Assembly (NCBI RefSeq): GCF_013459645.1
Contig: NZ_CP054862.1
Coordinates: 124,001 to 188,000, forward strand
From: Martelella sp. NC20
GTDB lineage: Bacteria > Pseudomonadota > Alphaproteobacteria > Rhizobiales > Rhizobiaceae
Direction of reading: 5' to 3'
Length of the DNA stretch: 64,000 bases
Shown: piece after piece, positions 9,095 to 17,598 of the stretch
How positions within the stretch are numbered: position 1 is the first letter of the stretch
Layout: every line of letters begins with the position of its first letter
Notes under the pieces: model-generated
The model's input: only the letters and a program-made list of their open reading frames with translations
Told to the model about the DNA's origin: nothing
Databases searched by the model: none
Position numbers and translations under genes: made by a program

Positions 9095-9396
9095 GTGCTT
9101 GAAGCGTTCCCGCCTCAAAGTCTACGATTCAACGGCAGCTTTCATACGCTCACAGAGAGGACGAAACGATCGATCGAGGACGCGGCCGCCAAGCGCTACC
9201 CCTACGAGAGCAAACATCAGTTCCGACGATGCCTCGCTGACTTCAGCGCAGCATCGAGCTTCGACTGCAAGCTCAAGGCCATCAACGGTCTCAACCAACG
9301 CGGGTTTATTTGTAAGGCGTGCACCGCAGAGCCCAGCGCCTTTCCGCGTATCTACCCGGGTAATGTCGGGGCAAAGCCACTGGAGGGTGCCCAGGA
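9095..9396 (+). pseudogene. Transposase C-terminal remnant (IS481-like)
   Basis: The plus strand translates to TERTKRSIEDAAAKRY, YESKHQFRRCLADFSAA and LNQRGFICKACTAEPSAF, which resemble the C-terminal end of the IS481-like integrase seen in better condition at 32926-33771 (family wording: ERMNRTIKEATVKRFHYES...FICKAWTSEPERF). No DDE residues are left. It abuts a RIME-like repeat. Confidence 0.6.
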
Positions 9397-9486
9397 AAAG
9401 TGGATACCGGTTTTCCGCCAGGTCGCGCGTACAAACAAATAGATAGAGCATTTCCGGCGGTCCGGTTTTCGCCGGGAATGCTCTAG
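9397..9486. repeat. RIME-like intergenic mosaic repeat with hairpin
   Basis: Contains the GTGGATACCGGTTTTCC core near 9400 and an ACAAACAAATAGATAGAGC segment, then a strong hairpin: TAGAGCATTTCCGGCG (9444-9459) pairs with CGCCGGGAATGCTCTA (9470-9485). The same core and hairpin logic occur at 33370-33476. It resembles the rhizobial RIME elements from memory. The TAG stop of the amidohydrolase (9485-9483) lies within the hairpin arm, so the hairpin may end transcription of that operon. Confidence 0.7.
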
Positions 9487-10271
9487 AACCGATAGAGCGC
9501 TGCGGGATTGTCCTGCAGCACCGCCCTGAGGCCTTCTTCCGGCAGAACCTGTTTCAGCAAATCGAGCATCGGCGCGAGACGCGGCACGGGCGGCGGCGTC
9601 ATCACGTGGGGCCAGTCACTGCCCCAGAGGCAGCGATCGGGCCAGCCCTGCACAAGCCGCAAAACCAGATCGGCGAGGTCATCATAGTTGTCCGGCCGTG
9701 TGCTGACCCGGGTGGGCGAGAGTTTCACCCAGACGCGCCCGCTGTCCAGCAGACGGGAGAGGCTTGTCACTTGGGCCTCGGAGGTCGGGTCGGCATGGCC
9801 GAAATGATCAAGAACGAGCGGCTGTCCCGCGGGCATGGCTTCGAGCGCCGTCGCCACGCGGTCGAAGCGCTCCGGCTCGGTGTTGAGCTCGACATGCCAG
9901 TCCACCTCTGCCGCCCGCGCCGCGACCTGCGGCAAGAGGTCGAGTTGGTTGATTCCCACACGGCCCCGGTCCTGCAGCCGCGCCGCCCTGATGCCGGTTG
10001 CGGCAAGCGCCTCGAGGCCGGTCGAGGCGGGCGAGATCATCGCCACGCCGCGCAGCGCGATCGCCTCGGGAGGAGACGCCACCGTCCGGGCGAGAGCGGT
10101 ATTGTCGGTCCCGTCGACCGAGGCCTGGATGATTACCGCCCGACCGATGCTGTTGGTCCGCGCCTCCTCGGCGATGAAATCCCGGATATCCTTCTCGGGC
10201 GGGACATAGGCGCCCCCTGCCCGTTCGACGCCTTTTGCGAAGGCGTGGATGTGGCAATCGCAGATGATCAT
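9483..10271 (-). CDS. Amidohydrolase family protein, lactonase-like
   Basis: Cytoplasmic TIM-barrel hydrolase of 262 residues, amidohydrolase 2 family, closest in look to 2-pyrone-4,6-dicarboxylate lactonases. Metal or active-site residues: DCHIH at residues 4-8, LDHFGH in the middle, and GSDWPH near residue 220. Start ATG at 10271 overlaps the tctA stop (ATGA). It follows a TctCBA set, so it probably opens a lactone or hydrolyses a cyclic carboxylate brought in by that importer. Substrate is not determined by sequence. Confidence 0.88.
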   Translation of the reverse strand: MIICDCHIHAFAKGVERAGGAYVPPEKDIRDFIAEEARTNSIGRAVIIQASVDGTDNTALARTVASPPEAIALRGVAMISPASTGLEALAATGIRAARLQDRGRVGINQLDLLPQVAARAAEVDWHVELNTEPERFDRVATALEAMPAGQPLVLDHFGHADPTSEAQVTSLSRLLDSGRVWVKLSPTRVSTRPDNYDDLADLVLRLVQGWPDRCLWGSDWPHVMTPPPVPRLAPMLDLLKQVLPEEGLRAVLQDNPAALYRF

Positions 10272-11755
10272 AGCTGTCTCTGTCGATTGCGCAGATGCGG
10301 CAGGACCTGCGTCCCGGCGACAAAGACGATGATCAGGGCCACAAAGCCGATCGAAATCGGGGAACTGACGAAAATATCGGGGCTGCCGCCGCTCGTCAGC
10401 AGCGCCTGCCGCGCCGCCTGTTCCAGCGGCTTGCCGAGGATCAGTCCGATCAGAAGCGGCGGCACGGGCAAACCGGAGCGGCGGAACAGGAAGCCCAGCA
10501 CCCCTGCGCCGAGCATGACCCATACGTCGAAAAGCATGTTATTGACCGAGTAGGCCCCGAAAACGGAGAGCAGCGCGATGACCGGGAAAAGGTGCCGGGG
10601 CCGGACCCGGATGACATGGATCGCCACACGGAACAGCGCCAGACCGATCAGGATTGTCGGCAGCGAAGCCAGCAGCAGCGCCTCGATGATCGCATAAACC
10701 TCGACGCCATGATCGCGGAACAGGAACGGTCCGGGTGCCAGCCCCTGCAGCATGAAGGCGCCGAGAATGACCGCCGTCACCGCATCGCCGGGAATGCCGA
10801 GTGCCAGCATCGGCACAAGAGCGCCGCCGGTCACCGCGTTGTTGGCAGCCTCGGGCGCCGCAACGCCGGCATCCTCGCCTTTGCCGAACCGCTCCGGTTC
10901 CTTCGCGCGCGATCGCGCCAGACCGTAGCTCATGAAGGCGGGAATAGTAGAACCGATTCCGGGCAGAATGCCGATGAAGGTTCCAATGGCCGAAGACATC
11001 AGCAGCGTGGTGCGCATCCGCCACATGTCGAGCCAGCCGACATGCGAATTTGGCACCGGCGGAATCGGGGCCTCCGCCACATCGGACTTCGACCTGTCGA
11101 AAAGCTGAACCAGCACCTCCGACATGGCGAAGAGGCCAATCAGCACGGGGATCAGCGCGAACCCGTTTTCAAGCGAGAAGGAGTTGAACGTGAACCGGGG
11201 CGAACCGCTGATCGGGTCGAGCCCGACAACCCCGGCACAGACGCCGACCGTCACCATGATCAGCGAGTCGAGCTTCGATCCTCCGCCCAGAAGGACGATG
11301 ACAAGCAAGGCAAAGAAAATCAGCACAGCCATTTCCGCCGGGCCGAAATCGAGCGCCACCGAGGCAAGAGGCTGGGCCAGCGCCATCAGAACGAGACAGC
11401 TGAAGAGGTTGCCGAAGACACTGGCGAAAAGCGCGATGCGCAACGCCCTGCCGGCCTTTCCCTGACGCGCCATCGGGTGTCCGTCCAGCGCCGTGGCGGC
11501 AGCGGACGGCGTGCCCGGCACGTTCAGCAGGATGGCGGAGATGGAGCCGCCGAAGATCGCACCCTGATAGACGCCCAGAAGCAGAAGAAGCGCCGGTATA
11601 GGCTGCATCGAGAAGGTGATCGGGATCAGCAGGGCAATGGCCATGCTCGGCCCCAAACCGGGAATGGCGCCGATGACGATCCCCACCGCGATCCCGGCCA
11701 GCATGGCAAGCAGGATCCAGAAGTCGAAAAGCGCGTAGAAGGCTTCCATGATCAT
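10268..11755 (-). CDS. tctA: Tripartite tricarboxylate transporter, TctA permease
   Basis: Large TTT permease of 495 residues with about 11 membrane segments. Motifs: GAIPGLGPSMAIALLIPITFSM, GVYQGAIFGGSISAILLNVPGTPSA and, in the second half, GILPGIGSTIPAFMSYGLARS with APEAANNAVTGGALVPMLALGIPG. Start ATG at 11755 is preceded by GGAG; a TTG at 11773 is possible. It overlaps the amidohydrolase start by four bases, tying transport to that enzyme. Distinct in sequence from the other two TctA proteins in the window. Confidence 0.93.
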   Translation of the reverse strand: MIMEAFYALFDFWILLAMLAGIAVGIVIGAIPGLGPSMAIALLIPITFSMQPIPALLLLLGVYQGAIFGGSISAILLNVPGTPSAAATALDGHPMARQGKAGRALRIALFASVFGNLFSCLVLMALAQPLASVALDFGPAEMAVLIFFALLVIVLLGGGSKLDSLIMVTVGVCAGVVGLDPISGSPRFTFNSFSLENGFALIPVLIGLFAMSEVLVQLFDRSKSDVAEAPIPPVPNSHVGWLDMWRMRTTLLMSSAIGTFIGILPGIGSTIPAFMSYGLARSRAKEPERFGKGEDAGVAAPEAANNAVTGGALVPMLALGIPGDAVTAVILGAFMLQGLAPGPFLFRDHGVEVYAIIEALLLASLPTILIGLALFRVAIHVIRVRPRHLFPVIALLSVFGAYSVNNMLFDVWVMLGAGVLGFLFRRSGLPVPPLLIGLILGKPLEQAARQALLTSGGSPDIFVSSPISIGFVALIIVFVAGTQVLPHLRNRQRQL

Positions 11756-11818
11756 GTGGGGGATCTCCGTCAAATCGGTCGTGAATGGCGGTGCGCAAGC
11801 CGTCTTGCAACGACGGCG

Positions 11819-12286
11819 TCACGGCAACGGAATGTTCAGCACATGCTCGGCCCCAAGGCCGATCGCAAGCGCCGCCAGAACCGGCAGGCCAATGCAGAAG
11901 ACCGGCTTGCGTTCCCCATAAGCGAGCGCAATGATGATGCCGAGACCGGTTGCACAGGGAATGAAACCGGCAAGAGGCATCAGTGCCAGCGCGGCCACCG
12001 TCCCAACGATCACCAGAAAGACCGGGCTCCAGTCACGAATCGATCCGACAGGCTTGTCCGTTCCGAAAAGTCCGACGATAAGGCGAAGCAGAAGTGCTGC
12101 GGCCAGCAGCGCCAGCGCCACGCGCGGCAAGGTCCGCGCCGTCGGCCCCGCACCGCCGAGATTCCAGACCGGCACCTGTGCTTCAAGTAGCACGAGCCCC
12201 GTGGCGGCGCCCGCCAGCAGCAGCGCGCAGGTCAGGGTGCGGATGCCGAAGACCGACATCCCGCGTTTGTTCCCGTCGAGGCTCAC
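11819..12286 (-). CDS. tctB: Tripartite tricarboxylate transporter, TctB subunit
   Basis: Small membrane subunit of 155 residues with four hydrophobic segments (about residues 13-33, 55-72, 86-108 and 125-148), as usual for TctB. The GTG start at 12286 overlaps the tctC stop as GTGA, and the tctA start follows 63 bases later. The sequence itself is poorly conserved, as in all TctB proteins; the call rests on size, topology and position between tctC and tctA. Confidence 0.87.
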   Translation of the reverse strand: MSLDGNKRGMSVFGIRTLTCALLLAGAATGLVLLEAQVPVWNLGGAGPTARTLPRVALALLAAALLLRLIVGLFGTDKPVGSIRDWSPVFLVIVGTVAALALMPLAGFIPCATGLGIIIALAYGERKPVFCIGLPVLAALAIGLGAEHVLNIPLP

Positions 12287-13245
12287 TGGGACATGCCCAT
12301 TTCTTTGGCCACGGCCTTGTAGGCTTCAAGGTTGGTGGCGATCGTCTCGCCCAGGGCCTCGCCGCTCATGATGCGGACGGGCTGGTTCAAACGGGTCATG
12401 AAGTCCCTGAACTCGTCGGAAGACGCCACCTCGGTGAACACCGTCTCCAGCTTCTCCACGATTGCGGGATCGGTACCCGCGGGCGCAAGCACGCCGACGA
12501 TCGAGGGGAATTCGACATCATAGCCGGCCTCTTCCAGGGTCGGCGCGTCAGGGAAATCCGGATCGTTGTCGCCATCAAGCACGCCGAGCAGCTTCAGTTG
12601 GCCATCCTCGACCAGATCGCGATAGGCAGGCACCAGAGCGATATCGACATGACCGCCGAGAACCGCCGCCGTGGCCGAAGCCGCGCCGTCGAAGGGCACG
12701 TGCTGCAGGTGAGCGCCGGTTTCGCCGGCAAGCTTGGTGAAGGCGAGATGCGCGCCGCCCATGGCACCGGCCGTGCCATAAGTGAGGGTCTTGCCTGTCT
12801 TGGTGGCTTTCACCAGATCATTCAGGGAAGTGTATTCGGAATCGCCTTTGACGAGAACGCCGTGATAGGGCCCCGAATAGTTCACGATCGGCACGAAATC
12901 CTTGAGTGGGTCATAGCCGGTCGGGCGCAGCGCAGGCGTCACGAAGCTAGGCGAGGACGTCGTCGCGATCAGCGTATAGCCATCCGGCTTGGCGCTCGCC
13001 ACGAAGCGCATGGCGTTGGCGCCGCTGCCGCCCGGGCGGTTTTCCACCACGATCGGCTGGCCGAGCTTCTTCTCGGCCATGGTGGCAAGCTGCCGGGCGG
13101 AGACATCGGTGGTGCCGCCGGCGCCGTAAGGCACTATAAGGGTGATGCTGCGGTCAGGCCATTCGGCCGCCTGAGCGAAACCTATGCCAGCGGCCAGCCC
13201 GAGTGTGCAGACCAGGGTGGCGGTAATTCTACGGAAATACTTCAT
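12283..13245 (-). CDS. tctC: TctC-type periplasmic binding protein
   Basis: Periplasmic binding protein of 320 residues with a signal peptide ending AQA near residue 26. Family features: LIVPYGAGGTTDVSARQLA, VENRPGGSGANAMRFVA, TYGTAGAMGGAHLA and VPFDGAASATAAVLGGHVD, all typical of Bug/TctC proteins that bind carboxylates through main-chain contacts. The start has GAGGAGGAGAAC in front. It is the first gene of the tctCBA-amidohydrolase operon; its promoter should be in the AT-rich gap behind it. Confidence 0.93.
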   Translation of the reverse strand: MKYFRRITATLVCTLGLAAGIGFAQAAEWPDRSITLIVPYGAGGTTDVSARQLATMAEKKLGQPIVVENRPGGSGANAMRFVASAKPDGYTLIATTSSPSFVTPALRPTGYDPLKDFVPIVNYSGPYHGVLVKGDSEYTSLNDLVKATKTGKTLTYGTAGAMGGAHLAFTKLAGETGAHLQHVPFDGAASATAAVLGGHVDIALVPAYRDLVEDGQLKLLGVLDGDNDPDFPDAPTLEEAGYDVEFPSIVGVLAPAGTDPAIVEKLETVFTEVASSDEFRDFMTRLNQPVRIMSGEALGETIATNLEAYKAVAKEMGMSQ

Positions 13246-13488
13246 GTTCTCCTCCTCGGATTTTCAGTCAGCGGAAGCCATCTGCCATAAACCTTTGCCA
13301 GATCACTCCTCCCAAGGCACCTTATGTAACATTTGTTTTCCTTAATAAAAGAGAATTAAATTTAAGGATTTATTCAGATTTTCTGCATCTAGTCCCGAAA
13401 TCCGTCCGATCCCCATGACAACGACAGATGACCTTCCTCGACATCCTCTGGAGCGCTGGCCTTCGCCGCCCTCCGTCATGCTCAGAGC
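13246..13488. promoter_or_regulatory. AT-rich upstream region of tctC
   Basis: Non-coding gap between the SMP-30 gene end and tctC. The part 13325-13390 is strikingly AT-rich for this DNA and holds an inverted repeat CCTTAA (13340-13345) / TTAAGG (13362-13367), a candidate operator. No dedicated regulator gene sits beside this operon. I see no coding sequence here. Confidence 0.5.
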
Positions 13489-14442
13489 TCACTCTGCGTG
13501 GGCGAACATCGGCGCACCCGAAATATCCAGATGCGGCGGGAATGTCGCCCTGAGGATCGAGCCGCTGTCGCTTTCGGTGATGAACAGGCTGCGCCCGTCC
13601 GCGCCGCCCCAGGCGCAATTTGTGGTGCCAAGTCCCTGCGGGCTGCGCACCACGGCGACCGGCTGTCCCAGCGCATTGTGGACCCAGACGAGGCCCATGC
13701 CGGTCTGACACACCACCACGCCGCCACTCGCCGTCAGAGCCAGCCCATCCGGCCCGGCGCGACCGCCCGAGAACTGAATGAAGAGCCCGGCCTTGTTCAC
13801 CCGTCCGCTCGGCGAGAGGATCAACCGCCAGACCGCGTTCGCCCGCGTCACCGCAACAAAAAGCACCCGCTCGGCAAGGTCCAGCACCAGCCCGTTCGGG
13901 CTTGGCGCCGTGTCGATCAGGCAGTCGAGCCGGCCGGTCTCCGGTTGCCAGCGATAGACGCGGCCCGTCGGGTCGTGGAGGCCCGTCTGTCCCTGATCGG
14001 TGAAAAACAACGTGCCATCCCGGCCGAAGTGCAGGTCGTTGCAGCCCTTGAACCCCTCGGTATCGCAATCGGAGAGCGCAGGGGTCACGGCCCCGCCCTT
14101 AGGATCCAGCAGCATGATGCCGTTCTGATAATCCGCCAGAAAAATCCGCCCGTCGCGATGGATCCTCAGCCCGTTCGGCTGCCCGTCATATTCCGTCACC
14201 TGTTCGACCATGCCGTCCGACGCGGCCCTGAACACCCGACCGAAGGGAATATCGACGAAATAGAGGTTGCCCTCCCTGTCGAAGGACGGCCCCTCGATAA
14301 AACTGTCGACCGCCTGCCCGTGCCGGTTCTTCTCGGCCCAATAGGAGGAAACGCCGGGGCGGCGCAGATGGCCCGGCAGCTCGGTGAAGACCTCCGCATC
14401 GATGATGACGGGGTCCGGGGCGGGGTAGCTATGGGTTGTCAT
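13489..14442 (-). CDS. SMP-30/gluconolactonase family hydrolase
   Basis: Six-bladed beta-propeller hydrolase of 317 residues, SMP-30/gluconolactonase/LRE family. Propeller motifs: EGPSFDREGNLYFVDIPFGRVFR (split over the first blade), GCNDLHFGRDGTLFFTD carrying the metal-binding Asn/Asp, SPNGLVLD and GPDGLAL. The ATG start overlaps the dctM stop (ATGA). Family members hydrolyse sugar or aromatic lactones, needing Ca or Zn. Together with the TRAP importer it suggests uptake and opening of an aldonolactone or related compound (inference). Confidence 0.9.
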   Translation of the reverse strand: MTTHSYPAPDPVIIDAEVFTELPGHLRRPGVSSYWAEKNRHGQAVDSFIEGPSFDREGNLYFVDIPFGRVFRAASDGMVEQVTEYDGQPNGLRIHRDGRIFLADYQNGIMLLDPKGGAVTPALSDCDTEGFKGCNDLHFGRDGTLFFTDQGQTGLHDPTGRVYRWQPETGRLDCLIDTAPSPNGLVLDLAERVLFVAVTRANAVWRLILSPSGRVNKAGLFIQFSGGRAGPDGLALTASGGVVVCQTGMGLVWVHNALGQPVAVVRSPQGLGTTNCAWGGADGRSLFITESDSGSILRATFPPHLDISGAPMFAHAE

Positions 14443-15731
14443 CCGAATGTGACCTCCGGGAGGAAGAGTGCAATCTGCGGGAAACCGATCATCAGCAGCA
14501 TGAACAACAAAATGATGGCGAAGAAGGGCAAAGTGCCCATGATCACGTCCTCCACCGACACCTCCTTGGAGGATGAGGCAACGACGAAGAGGATCACGCC
14601 GAGAGGTGGCGTCAATTGCCCCAGTTCCACCAGGATCACCACGAAGACGCCGAACCAGATCGGATCGACGTTCAGCGCCAGCAGCGCCGGGAAGATCACC
14701 GGCACGATGATTGCGATCATGCCCAGACCTTCCATGAAGCAGCCGAGGATGGCGAACACCACCATGATGATCAACAGGAAGGCGACCTTGGACACGTCGG
14801 CGCTTTCGAGCTTTGTAACCAGAGCCTCTCCCACTCCTGAGAGCGCGGTGGCATAGGCAAAAATCATCGAGGTAAAGACAACGAAGAGAATATTGCCGCT
14901 CATCACCGCCGTCCGGACCAACGCCCGGCGGATCAGGTCGAAGCTGAGTTTGCCGTAAATGCCGGATATCAGGATCGCACCCACCGTGCCCACGGCACCT
15001 GCCTCGGTCGGGGTAGCGAAACCGCCGTAAATGCTGCCCAGAACAATGACGATCAGCATGACGAACGGCAGAATGTCGAGGGCAGCGCGCATCAGGTCGG
15101 CCGGCGTCGCCTTGGTCTCCACCTTGGGCGCGAGCGACGGATTGCGCCAGGCGCGGAACACGATGAAAGCCATGTAGAACAGAGCCAGCAATATGCCCGG
15201 CACCAGCCCGGCCGCAAACAGCCGCGCGATCGAGGTCTCGGTGAATGTGGCATAGATGATCATCGTGATCGAGGGCGGGATCAGAATGCCCAGCGTGCCG
15301 CCGGCGGCCAGCGACCCGGCGACTAGGCGACGGTCGTAGCCGCGCCGGCCCAGCTCTGGCAGAGAGACGGTGGACATCGCGGCGGCCGTCGGCGCGCTGC
15401 CGCCGGAGATCGCCGCGAAGATGCCCGATCCCACGATATTGGTGTGCAGCAGCCCGCCCGGCAAACGCCGCATGAACGGGGCGACGCCGTTGTAGAGCCG
15501 GCCCGCAAGGCCCGAGCCCAGCAGTATCTCGGCCATCAGCACGAACAGCGGTATGGCGGCCAGGGTGAAGCTGTTGGCGGCGCCCCAGCTTACCAGCCCC
15601 AGGGCTTTCCAGCCGGCAAAGCCTTTCAGCATCCAAAGGTAGAACAGACCTGCCCCGGCAACGGCAAACTGCACCCACATGCCCCCGAGGATGAGGCCGA
15701 TGAGAAGGCCAAAGGCAAGGATCGCTTCCAT
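14439..15731 (-). CDS. dctM: TRAP transporter large permease, DctM type
   Basis: Membrane subunit of 430 residues with about 12 hydrophobic segments that performs Na-driven carboxylate transport in TRAP systems. Motifs: early GLIGLILGGMWVQFA-like segment, IPLFVLMAEILLGSGLAGRLYN, GSGIFAAISGGSAPTAAAMS, LIPPSITMIIYA, TPTEAGAVG and GMIAIIVPVIFPAL with LGQLTPPLGVILFV. It starts one base after the dctQ stop and overlaps the lactonase gene. Confidence 0.94.
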   Translation of the reverse strand: MEAILAFGLLIGLILGGMWVQFAVAGAGLFYLWMLKGFAGWKALGLVSWGAANSFTLAAIPLFVLMAEILLGSGLAGRLYNGVAPFMRRLPGGLLHTNIVGSGIFAAISGGSAPTAAAMSTVSLPELGRRGYDRRLVAGSLAAGGTLGILIPPSITMIIYATFTETSIARLFAAGLVPGILLALFYMAFIVFRAWRNPSLAPKVETKATPADLMRAALDILPFVMLIVIVLGSIYGGFATPTEAGAVGTVGAILISGIYGKLSFDLIRRALVRTAVMSGNILFVVFTSMIFAYATALSGVGEALVTKLESADVSKVAFLLIIMVVFAILGCFMEGLGMIAIIVPVIFPALLALNVDPIWFGVFVVILVELGQLTPPLGVILFVVASSSKEVSVEDVIMGTLPFFAIILLFMLLMIGFPQIALFLPEVTFG

Positions 15732-15732
15732 G

Positions 15733-16269
15733 TCAGTGTCTTTCTTCTGTTTTGCGGAAGGTCAGCAGGAACTGTTCGACGAGGAAGAAGCCGATGACGA
15801 GGAACCCCAACGGCGGCACGATCTGCGGAATCCACAGCGGCGTGCGCAGGACTGTGGGCGCAAACTTGCCACGGCTGAAGGACGACAACGTCAGGTCCTT
15901 GGTTTTCCAGGCCAGCGTCAGGCAAAGGGCCAGCGCCACCAGAATGAAGAGGCAGCGCAGCAGGGTCTGCGCCCGCCGGCCAAGCTGGTCGAACAGGAAG
16001 TGCACCCGGAACAGCGCCCCGTGCCGCAGCGCCAGCGCCGCGCCGAGGAAGGTCAACAGCACCACGCAATAGCCCGTCAGTTCCTCCGCAAAGCCGAGCG
16101 AGTAGTTGAAACCGCCCCGCAACAGCGCCTCGGTGCATACCATCACGACGAGGCCGGTCAGAACCAGCCCGGTCAGGGTCCGCGTCACCGCCTCGCCCAT
16201 ATCGAAGATGAGGCCGGCAGAAGCCAGCCTCGTGGTTTCGGCATCGTCTGGCCTATTTTCCGATTGCAT
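15733..16269 (-). CDS. dctQ: TRAP transporter small permease, DctQ type
   Basis: Small TRAP membrane subunit of 178 residues with four hydrophobic segments (about 30-50, 65-85, 100-120 and 140-165). The family feature ELTGYCVVLLTFLGAALALRHGALFRV is clear. It overlaps the dctP stop by 17 bases. It binds DctM and is needed for assembly of the importer. Confidence 0.9.
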   Translation of the reverse strand: MQSENRPDDAETTRLASAGLIFDMGEAVTRTLTGLVLTGLVVMVCTEALLRGGFNYSLGFAEELTGYCVVLLTFLGAALALRHGALFRVHFLFDQLGRRAQTLLRCLFILVALALCLTLAWKTKDLTLSSFSRGKFAPTVLRTPLWIPQIVPPLGFLVIGFFLVEQFLLTFRKTEERH

Positions 16270-17239
16270 CGCGCACGACCTTCAGGGCTTCGACATATTC
16301 GGGGCCATTCTCTTCCGCCCAGGCTTCCCAATAGGGGGCAAGCTTCTCGGTCGCCATCTCGATTTCGGCGGCAGAGGCGTCGGTCAGGGTCATGCCCGCT
16401 TCCGCCTGCGCCGCTATCTGCACCTTCTCATCCTCGCGGAAGTCCTCCGTGATGGCGGGGCCTTCCTCGGCGGCGATCTTGCTGAGAGTCGCCCGGGTTT
16501 CTTCCGGCAGCGCGTCGAAGGCATCGGCGTTGGCGATGATCATCGAGTTGCCGTAGTTCACCGGGAAGCGGTAGTTGTAGGGCAGGAACTCATGCCAGTT
16601 CTTGGCCCCGCCGGCACTCGCTGTCAGAACGCCCTCGATCACGCCGCGCTCTAGCGAGGTGGGCACTTCGCTGCCTGACAGGGTGATCGGCGCACCGCCG
16701 AACGCCTCGATGAACTTACCCTGCTCGGGAGAGGTCACGCGGATCTTGTGTCCCTTGAGATCGACAAGGCTGTTCACCGGGAAGGTGGTGAAGATCGTCT
16801 GCTCCGGATAGCGGTAGCCGCCCAAGAGCACGACATTCTGCTCGGCAAAGGCGTCGATGAGGGTCGGCTCCATGGCAGCATAGGCCTTGTCCCATTGCTC
16901 ATCATTCTCGATCAGCATCGGTAGATTGAGGATCCGCGCGATCGGTACCGTGCCCGAGAAGAAGAAATCGGCGGCAAAGTCAATAATGCCGTCACCCACC
17001 GCTTGGGTGATGTCGGACGAAGCGATCTGAAGCGTCTTGCCCAGATGCAAGGTCATGGTCAGTTCGCCGTCGGTTTCCTCGCCGACACGCTCCGCGATGC
17101 GGTTCATGCCCTTCACTGCCGCAGTCGTAGAGACCGAGGAATAAGTGTAGGCCGTCCAGTCTTCGGCATGGGCGGCCAGCGGCAGTGCCAGGGACTGCGC
17201 CAGCACGGCGGCGCAAAGGGTTCTTGTCAGTTTCATCAT
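16253..17239 (-). CDS. dctP: TRAP transporter substrate-binding protein, DctP type
   Basis: Periplasmic binding protein of 328 residues with a signal peptide ending AHAED near residue 24. DctP features: VGEETDGELTMTLHLGKTL, the mid-protein LVDLKGHKIRVTSPEQGKFIEAFGGAPITLSGSEVPTSLERGVIEG stretch (shown here in pieces) carrying the conserved Arg that binds the substrate carboxylate. Start taken at the ATGATG at 17239 with GGAG in front. First gene of the dctPQM-lactonase operon. Ligand unknown; carboxylates such as uronates or sugar acids fit the linked lactonase. Confidence 0.93.
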   Translation of the reverse strand: MMKLTRTLCAAVLAQSLALPLAAHAEDWTAYTYSSVSTTAAVKGMNRIAERVGEETDGELTMTLHLGKTLQIASSDITQAVGDGIIDFAADFFFSGTVPIARILNLPMLIENDEQWDKAYAAMEPTLIDAFAEQNVVLLGGYRYPEQTIFTTFPVNSLVDLKGHKIRVTSPEQGKFIEAFGGAPITLSGSEVPTSLERGVIEGVLTASAGGAKNWHEFLPYNYRFPVNYGNSMIIANADAFDALPEETRATLSKIAAEEGPAITEDFREDEKVQIAAQAEAGMTLTDASAAEIEMATEKLAPYWEAWAEENGPEYVEALKVVRDAIGK

Positions 17240-17281
17240 GTTTCTCCTTGTTCGCCGGGGCCCTGCCCCGGGTTGGAACGG

Positions 17282-17305
17282 CTCGCGGTCGGGAATGACC
17301 GCGAG
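17282..17305. terminator. Hairpin between module ends
   Basis: CTCGCGGTC (17282-17290) and GACCGCGAG (17297-17305) form a perfect 9-bp stem with a six-base loop. It lies between the small open frame at 17313-17453 and dctP, where the preceding tct operon would be expected to end or be attenuated. There is no T-run, so it may act as an mRNA-end or processing structure rather than a classic terminator. Confidence 0.45.
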
Positions 17306-17312
17306 AGGGTTA

Positions 17313-17453
17313 TCAATTCGAGATTTCGGGGGCGGTCGCTTCCTGCTCCCTGGTAACGGCTTCGAACGTGTCACCCGAGATAAAGGCGATAGGATTACCC
17401 TGTTCGGCCAGCGCGGGCCCCGAGAGCACCGCAAGGCGCAAGGTTTCTTTCAT
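17313..17453 (-). CDS. Small open frame of 46 codons, unknown
   Basis: An ATG at 17453 has a good ribosome-binding site (GGGAGGACATTGTC) and opens a 46-residue frame: MKETLRLAVLSGPALAEQG then a hydrophilic tail. The beginning looks like a shortened export signal. It lies between tctA and dctP on the same strand. It could be a real small protein or the relic of a deleted binding-protein gene; I cannot recognise it. Confidence 0.35.
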   Translation of the reverse strand: MKETLRLAVLSGPALAEQGNPIAFISGDTFEAVTREQEATAPEISN

Positions 17454-17598
17454 GACAATGTCCTCCCAGATTGTGTCGTGAACAGATTTCGGTCGATATC
17501 GTCGCTCCCGGCGACGGTCGGCCAGAGCATTGCTTTGTGCGGCAGTTCCGCGCCAGTTGCTCTGATCCGGACGGCAGGGAGTTTGCGGCAACCATGCC

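Noticed and set aside
10295..12190. Long plus-strand open frame of 631 codons opposite tctA/tctB
   Set aside because: Its product is charged and low-complexity (rich in Q, R, D, H), has no family motif, and mirrors clear TctA and TctB genes on the minus strand; it is a shadow of high GC codon use.
13489..15678. 729-codon minus-strand frame covering SMP-30 and part of dctM
   Set aside because: Only the part from 14442 is meaningful; the 5' part is an out-of-frame reading of dctM.
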